Under the pieces are notes generated by a model that was not told the origin of the DNA, ran no database searches, and saw nothing but the letters and a program-made list of their open reading frames with translations. Shown here one piece after another: positions 8,869 to 17,958 of a DNA stretch of 64,000 bases (within the stretch, counting starts at the first letter, position 1; each line of letters begins with the position of its first letter). A program made the translations under genes and the position numbers. Source of the stretch: Mycobacterium sp. E796 (lineage in GTDB: Bacteria > Actinomycetota > Actinomycetes > Mycobacteriales > Mycobacteriaceae); NCBI RefSeq assembly GCF_001672815.1, contig NZ_LZKK01000350.1, positions 1 to 64,000 on the forward strand, in the 5' to 3' direction.

Positions 8869-9477
8869 TTAGTGCATCTCGTGGATGACCAGCCACACCA
8901 GCAACGCCACAACAGCGGCGAGGAACAACGCCAGCAACGCGAGTCCGTACACCATCGCGAACCGTTCTCGGCGGTCGAGCTTGCCGGAGGCGTACTCGTC
9001 GACGACCAGGGCGCCCAAGCCAAGCCTCCCAACAAGGTTCAGCCATTCGTCCTCGGTGACCAGATGGGTGGGGCCCTGTATCGACGAACGCGCTACGTTG
9101 CGGCGCCAGGCGTATCGGAATTGCTTGCCGCTCCACGCCGAATCTCGCAGTGGCGCGGTCCCGATCCTCAGGGCGGGCGCACCGGGAACCTGCAGGAGTA
9201 GCAGGGACTGCGTGTACTCCTTCTTCGGGGGGCCTTCGGGGTCATCGGGCACCATGCGTGCGTATCTGGCCGGTGTCGCGTCGATCTGGGCGAGCCCACG
9301 CGAGGCAACGACCCGTTCGGCGCCATCGACGACCCCGATGGCGCCCTCGACGCCGAAGTCGAGGATCAGGGGCGGCGGTGGCGGCACCTCGTCCAAGGGG
9401 GAGGGGACCGGAATCAGCTCACAGCGGACGGGATTCACCGACCGAGCCGATCCGTCGTCGCCGAAAGCCCGATCCAT
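8869..9477 (-). CDS. Tail-anchored hypothetical membrane protein
   Basis: A 202-residue protein of no family I recognise. Residues 1-175 form a soluble region with a PPPPP run near 32, and a single hydrophobic helix (FAMVYGLALLALFLAAVVAL plus flank) sits just before the C-terminal end VIHEMH. That makes it a tail-anchored, N-in protein with its bulk in the cytoplasm. The start is a clean ATG. It sits 54 bases upstream of the LLM oxidoreductase on the same strand and may be cotranscribed with it. Function unknown. Confidence 0.75.
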   Translation of the reverse strand: MDRAFGDDGSARSVNPVRCELIPVPSPLDEVPPPPPLILDFGVEGAIGVVDGAERVVASRGLAQIDATPARYARMVPDDPEGPPKKEYTQSLLLLQVPGAPALRIGTAPLRDSAWSGKQFRYAWRRNVARSSIQGPTHLVTEDEWLNLVGRLGLGALVVDEYASGKLDRRERFAMVYGLALLALFLAAVVALLVWLVIHEMH

Positions 9478-9527
9478 GGGCGCACGCTAGCACCGACCAG
9501 GCGCTACCGATCCCTACCCGCGGCGCG

Positions 9528-10367
9528 CTACTTCAACAGCGCCACGACCTTCTCTTCGAGCGCGACCGGCTCGGCCTCGCGGTCCACCGGAACGGTCCGC
9601 GGCAGCTTCACGTCCGGATCGGCGAAGTCGCGATACTTCTTGTCGCCGCCCAGCGCGTAGAGCAGGTATCCGGTCAGCAGCGCCCGGACCGATCGCTGGG
9701 TGCGTCGGTGTGGGCCCGGCAGCCCGACCGCCTTCGTCAGTCGCCGACCCTCGATGAGCCCCCCGGGCTGGGCCTTGGCGACGATGCGCAGCGTGGCCGC
9801 CTCCCACGCGGCATCCAGCGCCAGGGCGTTGGAGTTCAACGACTTCGGGTCGCCCGGCGCGGTCAGGATCAGGCCCGGGACCTTCAGCGCCGCGGCGGGC
9901 TGCTCGGCCGGGGGACTGGTGACCGCCGGGAAGAGCGCCGCGACGGCCGCGGGCTTGTCGGGCATCCCGGCCGCGGCGAACACGGCGGCCGAGCCGCCGA
10001 AGCCGTGCCCCACCACGCCGAGCTTGGCGGGATGCACGCTGATGTTGCCGGGCCCCAGGCGCACGCCCGCCACGATGTCGAGGGCGGTACCGAGATCGAA
10101 GCCGAAGTTCAGCACGGAGGGCGCCAGCCCGCGCTGGGTGTCGGGGGCACCGGCCACGATGCCCCAGGAGGCGAGGTGCTCCAGCAGGCCCGAATAGCGA
10201 GCCGCGCCGGCCAGCCAATCATGGCCGAACGCGATGCCGGGCAGGTTGAGGCCGGCTTCGGGCGTGTAGACCACTCCTGGCAAACCGGCGAAGGCCAGGT
10301 CGCCGCGCAAAACCCGGTGCGGGCCACGGCGGCTGAGGGCTGCGACGAGCTTGCGGGTGCGGGCCAC
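9528..10367 (-). CDS. Dienelactone hydrolase-like alpha/beta hydrolase (Rv3438 position)
   Basis: A 279-residue protein with an alpha/beta hydrolase fold. The nucleophile elbow position reads VVGHGFGGSAAVFAA, that is G-H-G-F-G instead of G-x-S-x-G, so the catalytic Ser appears to be Gly and the protein may not be a classical hydrolase. A GDPKSLNSNA segment occupies the usual Asp loop, and no convincing catalytic His follows. The start is GTG at 10367 (VARTRKLVAAL). It is minus-strand, opposite to glmM and glmS, just as Rv3438 is in H37Rv. Function unknown. Confidence 0.75.
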   Translation of the reverse strand: MARTRKLVAALSRRGPHRVLRGDLAFAGLPGVVYTPEAGLNLPGIAFGHDWLAGAARYSGLLEHLASWGIVAGAPDTQRGLAPSVLNFGFDLGTALDIVAGVRLGPGNISVHPAKLGVVGHGFGGSAAVFAAAGMPDKPAAVAALFPAVTSPPAEQPAAALKVPGLILTAPGDPKSLNSNALALDAAWEAATLRIVAKAQPGGLIEGRRLTKAVGLPGPHRRTQRSVRALLTGYLLYALGGDKKYRDFADPDVKLPRTVPVDREAEPVALEEKVVALLK

Positions 10368-10392
10368 GCAGTCGACGTTAGCGCATGGCGTA

Positions 10393-10599
10393 CTAGGCGA
10401 TGACCTCGATCACGCCCACCCGCCACAGCACCGCGTAAAGCTGACGCAGTGGGATGCTCAGCAAATGCGCGGCCGCGTCCGCCAAGGGGTCGCCCCCGGC
10501 GCCGATCGGCGACCGGCGAGGCCGCTTCGGCGCCGGCTTGACGGCCGCTCGGGCCGCGGGCGGGCTGGTCGCCACGTCGTCGTACAGAACAGCGGTCAT
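10393..10599 (-). CDS. Small basic hypothetical protein (68 aa)
   Basis: The 68-residue product starts MTAVLYDDVATSPP, has a basic Pro/Arg/Lys middle (PAPKRPRRS) and ends with a hydrophobic, probably helical segment LLSIPLRQLYAVLWRVGVIEV. A strong AGGAGGGAACC ribosome site sits just before the ATG, which is the main reason to accept it. It is 25 bases upstream of the dienelactone-hydrolase-like gene on the same strand. I do not recognise a family; the amphipathic tail could bind a membrane or a partner protein. Confidence 0.6.
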   Translation of the reverse strand: MTAVLYDDVATSPPAARAAVKPAPKRPRRSPIGAGGDPLADAAAHLLSIPLRQLYAVLWRVGVIEVIA

Positions 10600-11095
10600 G
10601 GTTCCCTCCTGGAAGCTGTTACGCGGGCGAAAGATTCAAGAGTTGTCTTTATCTGAATGCGGAAGACGCCCGATATTCGATTTGCTTTTGCGTTCACAGA
10701 TTGCGGAAAATGACGCGTCTCCGGATTAGCTGAACAGTCGTCATTCATGATCTGACGAGTGTCAGTGCCGTCCCTTTCCGCTGGCCCGATGCCATAGATT
10801 TCGCAGTTCGCATTACTCCCCGGTGGTTGCCAGTACTAGCCGATGTCGCGAAGCTTAAATGCACAGTTCGCTGCAGCAATGACGCGCCCGAAAACGTCGG
10901 CGATACATCAGGTGAAATGAGCTTCGGGTTTATGAATAAGGCATGAATTCAAATGAACCCGCGGTGACGTCGGGTGGTCGGGCCTGGCGTGGGATTCCGG
11001 TCCGCGTCGCCGGCCTGACGGCGGAGTGCCCGGGTTAGCCCCAGGTCAACCGCGTAAAAGCGGTTTGCCGGGATGCCTGCCGTACCCTAGTCAGA
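10600..11095. other. AT-richer intergenic region between a small gene and glmS
   Basis: About 495 bases between divergent genes. Bases 10630-10960 are visibly less GC-rich than the surroundings, with several TTTATCTG/TTCGATTTGCTTTTG-like tracts. I see no convincing reading frame, tRNA, terminator hairpin or ribozyme. It must hold the divergent promoters of glmS and of the 68-aa gene, and could hide an untranslated RNA. Near glmS, GCCGTACCCTAGTCAGA leads directly into the start. Confidence 0.5.
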
Positions 11096-12970
11096 ATGTG
11101 CGGGATCGTCGGCTACGTCGGGCAGCGCCCGGCCTGCGAGGTCGTCATGGACGCGCTGCGCCGGATGGAGTACCGCGGCTACGACTCGTCGGGAGTCGCG
11201 CTGGTCGACGGCCACGGCAAACTCACCGTGCGGCGACGTGCCGGCCGGCTGGCCAACCTGGAGGCGGCCATCGAGGAAGCGGCCGCGACGGCGCCGCAAT
11301 CGCTGGCCGGCACCACCGGCCTGGGCCACACGCGCTGGGCCACCCACGGCCGGCCCACCGACCGCAACGCGCACCCGCACCGCGACGCCGCGGGCAAGAT
11401 CGCGGTCGTCCACAACGGCATCATCGAGAACTTCCCGGCCCTGCGCCACGAGCTGGAGGCGGCCGGGGTCGAGTTCGCCAGCGACACCGACACCGAGGTC
11501 GCGGTGCACCTGGTGGCGCAGGCCTACCGAGATGGAGCGACTGCTGGTGATTTCACGGCCTCGGTGCTGGCGGTGCTGCGCCGGCTCGAGGGCCACTTCA
11601 CCCTGGTGTTCGCCAACGCCGACGAGCCGGGCACCATCGTCGCCGCCCGCCGCTCCACCCCGCTGGTGATCGGCATCGGCGACGGCGAGATGTTCGTCGG
11701 CTCCGACGTGGCGGCGTTCATCGAACACACCCGCAACGCCGTCGAACTCGGGCAGGACCAGGCGGTGGTGATCACCGCGGACGGCTACCGCATCACCGAT
11801 TTCCACGGCAACTCCGACGTCGAGTACCGCGAGTTTCATATCGACTGGGACCTGGCCGCGGCCGAAAAGGGCGGCTACCCCTACTTCATGCTCAAGGAGA
11901 TCGCCGAGCAGCCCACCGCGGTCGCCGACACGCTGCTCGGGCACTTCGTCGACGGCCGGATCGTCCTGGACGAGCAGCGGCTCTCCGATCAGGAGCTCCG
12001 CGAGATCGACAAGGTCTTCGTGGTCGCCTGCGGCACTGCGTACCACTCGGGGCTGCTGGCCAAGTACGCGATCGAGCACTGGACCCGGCTGCCGGTCGAG
12101 GTCGAGCTGGCCAGTGAATTCCGCTACCGCGACCCGGTGCTGGACCGCAGCACCCTGGTCGTCGCCATCTCGCAGTCCGGGGAAACCGCCGACACCCTGG
12201 AGGCGGTCCGGCACGCCAAGGACCAGAAGGCCAAGGTGCTGGCGATCTGCAACACCAACGGCTCGCAAATCCCGCGCGAATGCGACGCCGTGCTCTACAC
12301 CCGCGCCGGCCCCGAGATCGGCGTGGCATCGACGAAGACCTTCCTGGCGCAGATCGCCGCCAACTACCTGGTCGGCCTGGCGCTGGCGCAGGCGCGCGGC
12401 ACCAAATACCCCGACGAGGTCCAGCGCGAGTACCGCGAGCTGGAGGCGATGCCCGACCTGGTGGCCCGGGTGCTCGCGACCATCGAGCCGGTCGCCGCGC
12501 TGGCGCATCAGTTCGCGCAATCGTCGACCGTGCTGTTCTTGGGCCGGCACGTCGGCTACCCGGTGGCGCTGGAGGGCGCGCTGAAGCTCAAGGAACTGGC
12601 CTACATGCACGCCGAGGGGTTCGCCGCCGGCGAGCTCAAGCACGGCCCGATCGCGCTGATCGAGGACGGCCTGCCGGTGATCGTCGTGATGCCCTCGCCC
12701 AAGGGTCAGGCCACGCTGCACTCCAAGCTGCTCTCCAACATCCGCGAGATCCAGACCCGCGGGGCGGTGACCATCGTCATCTCCGAGGAGGGCGACGACA
12801 CCGTGCGCCCCTACGCCGATCACCTGATCGAAATCCCGTCGGTGTCAACCCTTCTGCAGCCGCTCTTGTCGACCATCCCGCTGCAGGTGTTCGCCGCGTC
12901 GGTCGCGCAGGCCCGCGGCTACGACGTCGACAAGCCGCGAAACTTGGCCAAGTCCGTCACCGTCGAATAG
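11096..12970 (+). CDS. glmS: Glutamine--fructose-6-phosphate aminotransferase (isomerizing)
   Basis: GlmS makes glucosamine-6-phosphate from fructose-6-phosphate and glutamine, the first committed step towards UDP-GlcNAc. The 624-residue protein starts MCGIVGYVG, so Cys2 becomes the N-terminal nucleophile of the class II glutaminase domain (about 1-240). Two SIS sugar-isomerase domains follow: one with ISQSGETADTLEA and STKTFLAQ, the second with HAEGFAAGELKHGPIALIE. The C terminus ends KPRNLAKSVTVE, as the family does. It corresponds to Rv3436c. No glmS ribozyme is evident upstream. Confidence 0.97.
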   Translation: MCGIVGYVGQRPACEVVMDALRRMEYRGYDSSGVALVDGHGKLTVRRRAGRLANLEAAIEEAAATAPQSLAGTTGLGHTRWATHGRPTDRNAHPHRDAAGKIAVVHNGIIENFPALRHELEAAGVEFASDTDTEVAVHLVAQAYRDGATAGDFTASVLAVLRRLEGHFTLVFANADEPGTIVAARRSTPLVIGIGDGEMFVGSDVAAFIEHTRNAVELGQDQAVVITADGYRITDFHGNSDVEYREFHIDWDLAAAEKGGYPYFMLKEIAEQPTAVADTLLGHFVDGRIVLDEQRLSDQELREIDKVFVVACGTAYHSGLLAKYAIEHWTRLPVEVELASEFRYRDPVLDRSTLVVAISQSGETADTLEAVRHAKDQKAKVLAICNTNGSQIPRECDAVLYTRAGPEIGVASTKTFLAQIAANYLVGLALAQARGTKYPDEVQREYRELEAMPDLVARVLATIEPVAALAHQFAQSSTVLFLGRHVGYPVALEGALKLKELAYMHAEGFAAGELKHGPIALIEDGLPVIVVMPSPKGQATLHSKLLSNIREIQTRGAVTIVISEEGDDTVRPYADHLIEIPSVSTLLQPLLSTIPLQVFAASVAQARGYDVDKPRNLAKSVTVE

Positions 12971-13012
12971 TCTCTCCGCGCGGACAATTCATCCGAGTGA
13001 AGGGGAGGCACG

Positions 13013-13891
13013 TTGTCGGCCGATGGTCCGTCGCCGCGGGGGAGACGCTTCGGAAGGGTCTTGATCATCGGCCTGGTGGTCCTCTTCGTTGCGACCTATG
13101 CGATTACGGTGGGGCTCTACTCCAAGTCCGGGTGCGGCTGCCCCCGTCAGGTCACCGAGGGCCAGCCGGCGCCCGACGGCACCACCGTGACAGTCGATCT
13201 GCAAGAGCTTCAGTCGGTGAAGGGCGGGCTGACCGGCAACGTCACCGTGTCGCCCGGGCCCGAGCTGTTGGATCCGCTGACGGGCGGCCTCAAGGAGGAC
13301 CTCACTGTCGCCGTCCATTCGGCGGTGTCGCCCACCCGGCGGACCTGGTCGAAGGGCATGGTGCCGGGCGTGATTCCCGTCCCGCTGACCATCACCGGGG
13401 ACCCGTCGGATTACCCGTTCGATCACTACCATTCGGGGCCGGTCACGGTCGACCTTCTGCACGGGGCCTCCCAAGTGCCGCAACGGGCGTCGGTGACGTT
13501 CGTCGACCGCCTTCCTGGTTGGCGCGTCGACATACCCGTCAGCGGCAAGTCGGACATCCCCGCGCCCTACCGGGTGGAGCTGCACCGGTCGCCGAGCACG
13601 GTGGCCTTCGCCGCCGTCATCGTCGCCATGCTGATCGCGCTCGCCTCGATAGGCCTCTTCGTCGGCGTGCAGACGGCGCTCGACCGGCGCAAATTCCAGC
13701 CGCCGATGACGACGTGGTATGCCGCGATGCTGTTTGCGGTTATGCCCCTGCGCAACGCTCTGCCCGACTCACCGCCCATCGGGTCGTGGATCGACGTGAC
13801 CGTCACGCTGTGGGTGATCGTCGCGCTGGTGAACGCGATGCTGCTCTACATCTACTGCTGGTGGCGCCACCTGCGACCCGAGGCGTCTTAG
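13013..13891 (+). CDS. DUF4436-type membrane protein (Rv3435c position)
   Basis: A 292-residue integral membrane protein. One hydrophobic helix at about 15-38 (FGRVLIIGLVVLFVATYAIT) is followed by a mainly beta extracytoplasmic domain with a CGC motif near 42-44, and then three C-terminal hydrophobic helices at about 195-220, 230-250 and 258-280. This one-plus-three layout fits DUF4436 proteins. The TTG start at 13013 is preceded by an excellent AAGGGGAGG ribosome site. It follows glmS by 42 bases and is probably in the same transcript. Role unknown; its conserved neighbours suggest cell-envelope work. Confidence 0.82.
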   Translation: MSADGPSPRGRRFGRVLIIGLVVLFVATYAITVGLYSKSGCGCPRQVTEGQPAPDGTTVTVDLQELQSVKGGLTGNVTVSPGPELLDPLTGGLKEDLTVAVHSAVSPTRRTWSKGMVPGVIPVPLTITGDPSDYPFDHYHSGPVTVDLLHGASQVPQRASVTFVDRLPGWRVDIPVSGKSDIPAPYRVELHRSPSTVAFAAVIVAMLIALASIGLFVGVQTALDRRKFQPPMTTWYAAMLFAVMPLRNALPDSPPIGSWIDVTVTLWVIVALVNAMLLYIYCWWRHLRPEAS

Positions 13892-13935
13892 CCGAAGTGT
13901 TACCGCGTCACGCCAGGCGTGCCAAAGTGGACCAC

Positions 13936-14643
13936 GTGGCGAACGCATCGGTCGGGACACGGCTGCGGCGAATCTGGTTCGCGGTGTGGCGTTTCGTCGT
14001 CACCGCGCCGCTGACCTACACCTGGCTGGTGGTGCTGGCGATCACGACGATCATCCAGAACGAACTGCCCGGGCGGCAACTGCACTCCGTGCTGTTGCAC
14101 CGCTCCACCAACATTCACGCGCTCGGCACCGACCCGCTCGACGTGCTGTTCTCCAGCCTGCTGTGGATCGACGGCAAGAACCTGGAACCGTACCTGCTGC
14201 TGTTCTCCCTTTTCCTCGCGCCGGCCGAACACTGGCTGGGCCAGCTGCGTTGGCTCACAATAGGATTGACCTCGCACATCCTGGCCACCTATATCAGCGA
14301 GGGCATCCTGTACTTCGCGATCGAGGAGCACGAGGCGCCGGAACGGCTGGTGCACGCCCGCGACATCGGGGTCAGCTATTTCCTGGTCGGCGTGATGGCG
14401 GTGCTGACCTATCACATCGCGCGGCCCTGGCGCTGGGGCTATCTCGGCGTGCTGCTGGTCATCTTCGGGTTCCCGTTGCTGACCATGACCCGCCACGGGG
14501 TGAACTTCACCGCGATCGGTCATTTCGCCGCGATCCTCATCGGGCTCTGCTTCTATCCGATGGCCCGCGAGCGCAAGCGCCCGCCGCTGAATCCGGCGAA
14601 AATCAGGGCGGCTTTCCGGCGAATCGGAACGCGCGAGGGCTAG
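13936..14643 (+). CDS. Rhomboid-like multi-pass membrane protein (Rv3434c position)
   Basis: A protein of about 235 residues with five or six hydrophobic helices: LTYTWLVVLAITTIIQ, LLLFSLFLAPAEHWL, LTIGLTSHILATYISE, YFLVGVMAVLTYHI, GYLGVLLVIFGFPLL and AIGHFAAILIGLCFY. The helix arrangement and the HFAAILIGL segment resemble rhomboid-like proteins, but I see no GxSxG catalytic serine, so protease activity is doubtful. The start is uncertain: GTG at 13936 (VANASVG) or GTG at 13927, with no clear ribosome site. It ends three bases before the S9 peptidase gene. Confidence 0.78.
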   Translation: MANASVGTRLRRIWFAVWRFVVTAPLTYTWLVVLAITTIIQNELPGRQLHSVLLHRSTNIHALGTDPLDVLFSSLLWIDGKNLEPYLLLFSLFLAPAEHWLGQLRWLTIGLTSHILATYISEGILYFAIEEHEAPERLVHARDIGVSYFLVGVMAVLTYHIARPWRWGYLGVLLVIFGFPLLTMTRHGVNFTAIGHFAAILIGLCFYPMARERKRPPLNPAKIRAAFRRIGTREG

Positions 14644-14646
14644 GCG

Positions 14647-16497
14647 ATGGGGCGGCAGGTACGCGCGCTCTACGGCGCGTCGCTGTCCCCCGACGCCACC
14701 GCGTTCGCCCACCTCGTCGACGACGGCGGCTATCCCCATGCGGTGCAGCGCTTCCTGCGCGGCCGCCGGGCCAGCTCGTCGCGCAACGTCGAACTCCCGG
14801 TCGAGGGCCCGGTCTCACGGGTGATCCACTCCGCGGACGGGCACTGGCTGGCCTGCGAGGTGGCCCCGGAGGGCTCCACCCGCCGGCAGATCTGGGTCGT
14901 CACCACCGATCCCGACGACCGGATGGCCTGGCGCATCGACCGCGAAGAGGCCGGCACCGCCGAGCTGATCGGGTGGGACGGCACCCGGGTGGCGGCGATC
15001 CTGACCGGTGAGGACGGGGTCGGGCAGTCCTGCCTGATCGATCCGGCCGACGGCAATTGCGTTGTGCTGGACCGCCGTTCCGGCGCCCGGCTCGTCGACG
15101 CGTGGGCCGGGGCGGCGCTGATCCGGGTCGGGCCGCGCGGCTACCAGGAAATGGTCATGCTGCACGGGGAGACCGAAATCGCCCTGTTGCCTTCAGATCC
15201 CGGCTCGGTGACGGCCAAGGGCGTCATCCTCGACGACCACCATCCGCGCCGCCTGCGCTACGGCCCGACCGGCGAGCTGACCAGGCTGTACCGTCCGGGC
15301 GCGGGCGGCGACGGGTACTTCCGGGCCTTGCTCATTAGCGACAACGGCTGCGAGCACGCCCGGCTGGTGGAGGTCACCGCCACCCTGGACGGGGTCAGCT
15401 ACTTCGTGGTCGCCGAGCGGCCCGACTGCGATCTGGACGAGTTCGTCGTCAGCGACGACATGTCCACCGTCGCGTTGCTGTGGAACCTGCATGGCCGCAG
15501 CGAGTTACAGATCCTGCACTACACCGACTACTCGCTGGCCGAACCGATCCCGCTGCCCGGCGACGTCGCCGGCGAGCTGACCATCAGCGCCGGCGGCTCG
15601 ATGGTGGCGATGACCGTGCAGGGCCCGGCGATGCCGCGAACCGTCGAGCTGTTCGACACCCGCATGCGGGCATGGCAACTCATCGACTCAGAACCCAGTC
15701 GCGGCCCGATCGCCTCGGGCTTGGCCGCCCGGCCGTCCCTGGAGACGATCACGGCACGCGACGGCCTGCAGCTGCCGTCCTGGCTATACCGGGCGACCGA
15801 AACCTGCTCAAGCGCTTTGGTTTACCTGCACGGCGGCCCGGAGGGCCAGGCCCGCCCCGACTACAGCGAGATCTTCCCCGAACTGCTGGACGCCGGGATC
15901 AGCGTGCTGACGCCGAACGTGCGCGGTTCCGGCGGGCTGGGCCGCAGCTTCGTGCACGCCGACAACAAGGGCAAGCGGTTCGCCGCCATCGACGACGTCG
16001 CCGACTGCGTGCGCTTCCTGGTGGACAACGGGCTGGCCGACCCGGGACGGATCGCGTGTGCGGGCTGGTCCTACGGCGGCTACCTGACGATGGCGGCCCT
16101 GACGTTTCACCCGGACCTGTTCGCGGCCGGCGTCACCATCTGCGGCATGAGCGATCTGACCACGTTCTACCGCCACACCGAGCCGTGGATCGCCGAGGCC
16201 GCCTACCCGGAGTACGGCCACCCTGTCAATGACCGCGAGCTGCTCGAGCGGCTCTCGCCGCTGCGCCGGGTCGACGCGCTGACCGCGCCGCTGCTGGTGG
16301 TGCACGGCGCGCACGACACCAACGTCCCGGTCAGCGAGTCGGAACAGATCGTCGACGCGTTGCGGCGCGCGGGCCGGCCGGTGCGCTACCTGTTGTTCGC
16401 CGACGACGGCCACGAGATCACCAAGCGCGAGAACCGCGCCGCCCTGGCCGAGGCGATGACCGCATGGCTGACCGAGGCGTTCGCCCGGCGCGCCTAG
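14647..16497 (+). CDS. S9-family prolyl-oligopeptidase-like peptidase
   Basis: A 616-residue serine peptidase or acyl-aminoacyl peptidase. The N-terminal part, to about 370, is a beta-propeller-like region; the C-terminal part is an alpha/beta hydrolase domain. The catalytic triad is visible: Ser in AGWSYGGYLTMAAL, Asp in HGAHDTNVPVS and His in DDGHEITKRENR. The oxyanion loop reads YLHGGPEGQ. There is no signal peptide, so it should be cytoplasmic. It lies between homologues of Rv3434c and Rv3433c, adjacent genes in H37Rv, so it is an addition here or a loss there. Confidence 0.9.
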   Translation: MGRQVRALYGASLSPDATAFAHLVDDGGYPHAVQRFLRGRRASSSRNVELPVEGPVSRVIHSADGHWLACEVAPEGSTRRQIWVVTTDPDDRMAWRIDREEAGTAELIGWDGTRVAAILTGEDGVGQSCLIDPADGNCVVLDRRSGARLVDAWAGAALIRVGPRGYQEMVMLHGETEIALLPSDPGSVTAKGVILDDHHPRRLRYGPTGELTRLYRPGAGGDGYFRALLISDNGCEHARLVEVTATLDGVSYFVVAERPDCDLDEFVVSDDMSTVALLWNLHGRSELQILHYTDYSLAEPIPLPGDVAGELTISAGGSMVAMTVQGPAMPRTVELFDTRMRAWQLIDSEPSRGPIASGLAARPSLETITARDGLQLPSWLYRATETCSSALVYLHGGPEGQARPDYSEIFPELLDAGISVLTPNVRGSGGLGRSFVHADNKGKRFAAIDDVADCVRFLVDNGLADPGRIACAGWSYGGYLTMAALTFHPDLFAAGVTICGMSDLTTFYRHTEPWIAEAAYPEYGHPVNDRELLERLSPLRRVDALTAPLLVVHGAHDTNVPVSESEQIVDALRRAGRPVRYLLFADDGHEITKRENRAALAEAMTAWLTEAFARRA

Positions 16498-16517
16498 GGC
16501 ATGGAATGCTTGCGTTG

Positions 16518-17933
16518 ATGCGGCACTACTACTCCGTAGACGCCATCCGCGACGCCGAAGCGCCGCTGCTGGCCAGCCTCCCCGACGGCGCGCTGATGCG
16601 CCGCGCGGCCTTCGGGCTGGCCACCGAGATCATCGCCGAGCTGACCGCCCGCGCGGGTGGCGTCGCCGGCCGGCGGGTGTGCGCGGTCGTCGGCTCGGGC
16701 GACAACGGCGGCGACGCGCTGTGGGCGGCGACCTTCATGCGCCGCCGCGGGGCGGCCGCCGACGCGGTACTGCTCAACCCGGAGCGCACCCACCGCAAGG
16801 GGCTGGCGGCGTTCCGCAAGGCCGGCGGCCGTGTCGTCGAAAGGGTTTCGCCCGCAACCGATCTCGTGATCGACGGCGTCGTGGGCATCTCCGGCTCCGG
16901 CCCGCTGCGACCGGCGGCGGCCGAGGTGTTCGCGGCCGCCGCGGGAATCCCGGTGGTCGCCGTCGACATCCCCAGCGGCATCGACGTGGCCACCGGCGCG
17001 ATCACCGGCCCCGCGGTACACGCGGCGCTGACCGTCACCTTCGGTGGGCTCAAACCCGTGCACGCGCTGGCCGACTGCGGGCGGGTCAAGCTGATCGATA
17101 TCGGCCTCGACCTGCCCGAGACCGACCTGCTGGGTTTCGAGGCCGCCGACGTCGCGGCCCGCTGGCCGGTGCCCGGGCCGCACGACGACAAGTACACCCA
17201 GGGGGTGACGGGCGTGATGGCCGGCTCGTCGACCTACCCCGGCGCCGCCGTCCTGTGCACCGGCGCCGCCGTCGCCGCCACCTCCGGCATGGTCCGCTAC
17301 GCGGGCAGCGCGCACACACAGGTGCTGGCGCACTGGCCCGAGGTGATCGCGTCGCCCACCCCGGCCGCGGCCGGGCGGGTGCAGGCGTGGGTGGTCGGGC
17401 CGGGCTTGGGCACCGACGAAACCGGGGCCGCGGCGCTGTGGTTCGCGCTGGAGAGCGACCTTCCGGTGATCGTCGACGCCGACGCGCTGACCATCCTGGC
17501 GGCCCACCCCGAGCTCGTCATGAGCCGCGCCGCGCCCACGGTGCTGACCCCGCACGCCGGTGAATTCGCCCGGCTGGCGGGCACGCCGCCCGGCGACGAC
17601 CGGGTGGCCGCGTGTCGCAAACTGGCCGACACGTTCGGCGCCACCGTGCTGCTCAAGGGCAACGTCACGATCATCGCCGACCCAGGCGGACCGGTCTATC
17701 TCAATCCTGCCGGGCAGTCCTGGGCGGCCACGGCCGGTTCCGGAGACGTGCTCTCGGGGATGATCGGCGCGCTGCTGGCGTCCGGTTTGCCGGCGGCCGA
17801 GGCCGCCGCGGCCGCGGCGTTCGTGCACGCGCGCGCGGCCGCGCTCTCGGCCGCCGACCCGGGTCCGGGCGAGGCGCCGACGTCGTCGTCGCGCATGGTC
17901 CCACACATCAGGGCGGCGCTGGCCGCACTGTAG
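16518..17933 (+). CDS. nnr: Bifunctional NAD(P)HX epimerase / ADP-dependent dehydratase
   Basis: This enzyme repairs damaged (hydrated) NADH and NADPH. The N-terminal YjeF_N-type epimerase domain (about 1-205) contains VVGSGDNGGDALWAA and VDIPSGIDVATG. The C-terminal carbohydrate-kinase-like dehydratase domain (about 215-471) has VVGPGLGTDETG, VLTPHAGEFARL and the catalytic-loop motif WAATAGSGDVLSGMIGA. The length, 471, suits the fusion. The ATG at 16518 (MRHYYSVDAIRDAEAP) is chosen because the family starts there. It is equivalent to Rv3433c and lies 25 bases before gadB. Confidence 0.94.
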   Translation: MRHYYSVDAIRDAEAPLLASLPDGALMRRAAFGLATEIIAELTARAGGVAGRRVCAVVGSGDNGGDALWAATFMRRRGAAADAVLLNPERTHRKGLAAFRKAGGRVVERVSPATDLVIDGVVGISGSGPLRPAAAEVFAAAAGIPVVAVDIPSGIDVATGAITGPAVHAALTVTFGGLKPVHALADCGRVKLIDIGLDLPETDLLGFEAADVAARWPVPGPHDDKYTQGVTGVMAGSSTYPGAAVLCTGAAVAATSGMVRYAGSAHTQVLAHWPEVIASPTPAAAGRVQAWVVGPGLGTDETGAAALWFALESDLPVIVDADALTILAAHPELVMSRAAPTVLTPHAGEFARLAGTPPGDDRVAACRKLADTFGATVLLKGNVTIIADPGGPVYLNPAGQSWAATAGSGDVLSGMIGALLASGLPAAEAAAAAAFVHARAAALSAADPGPGEAPTSSSRMVPHIRAALAAL

Positions 17934-17958
17934 CCGTCACCGAGAAAGGACTCCCGCT

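Noticed and set aside
10600..11095. A glmS ribozyme upstream of glmS
   Set aside because: I see no glmS-ribozyme core, and it is not known in actinobacteria.
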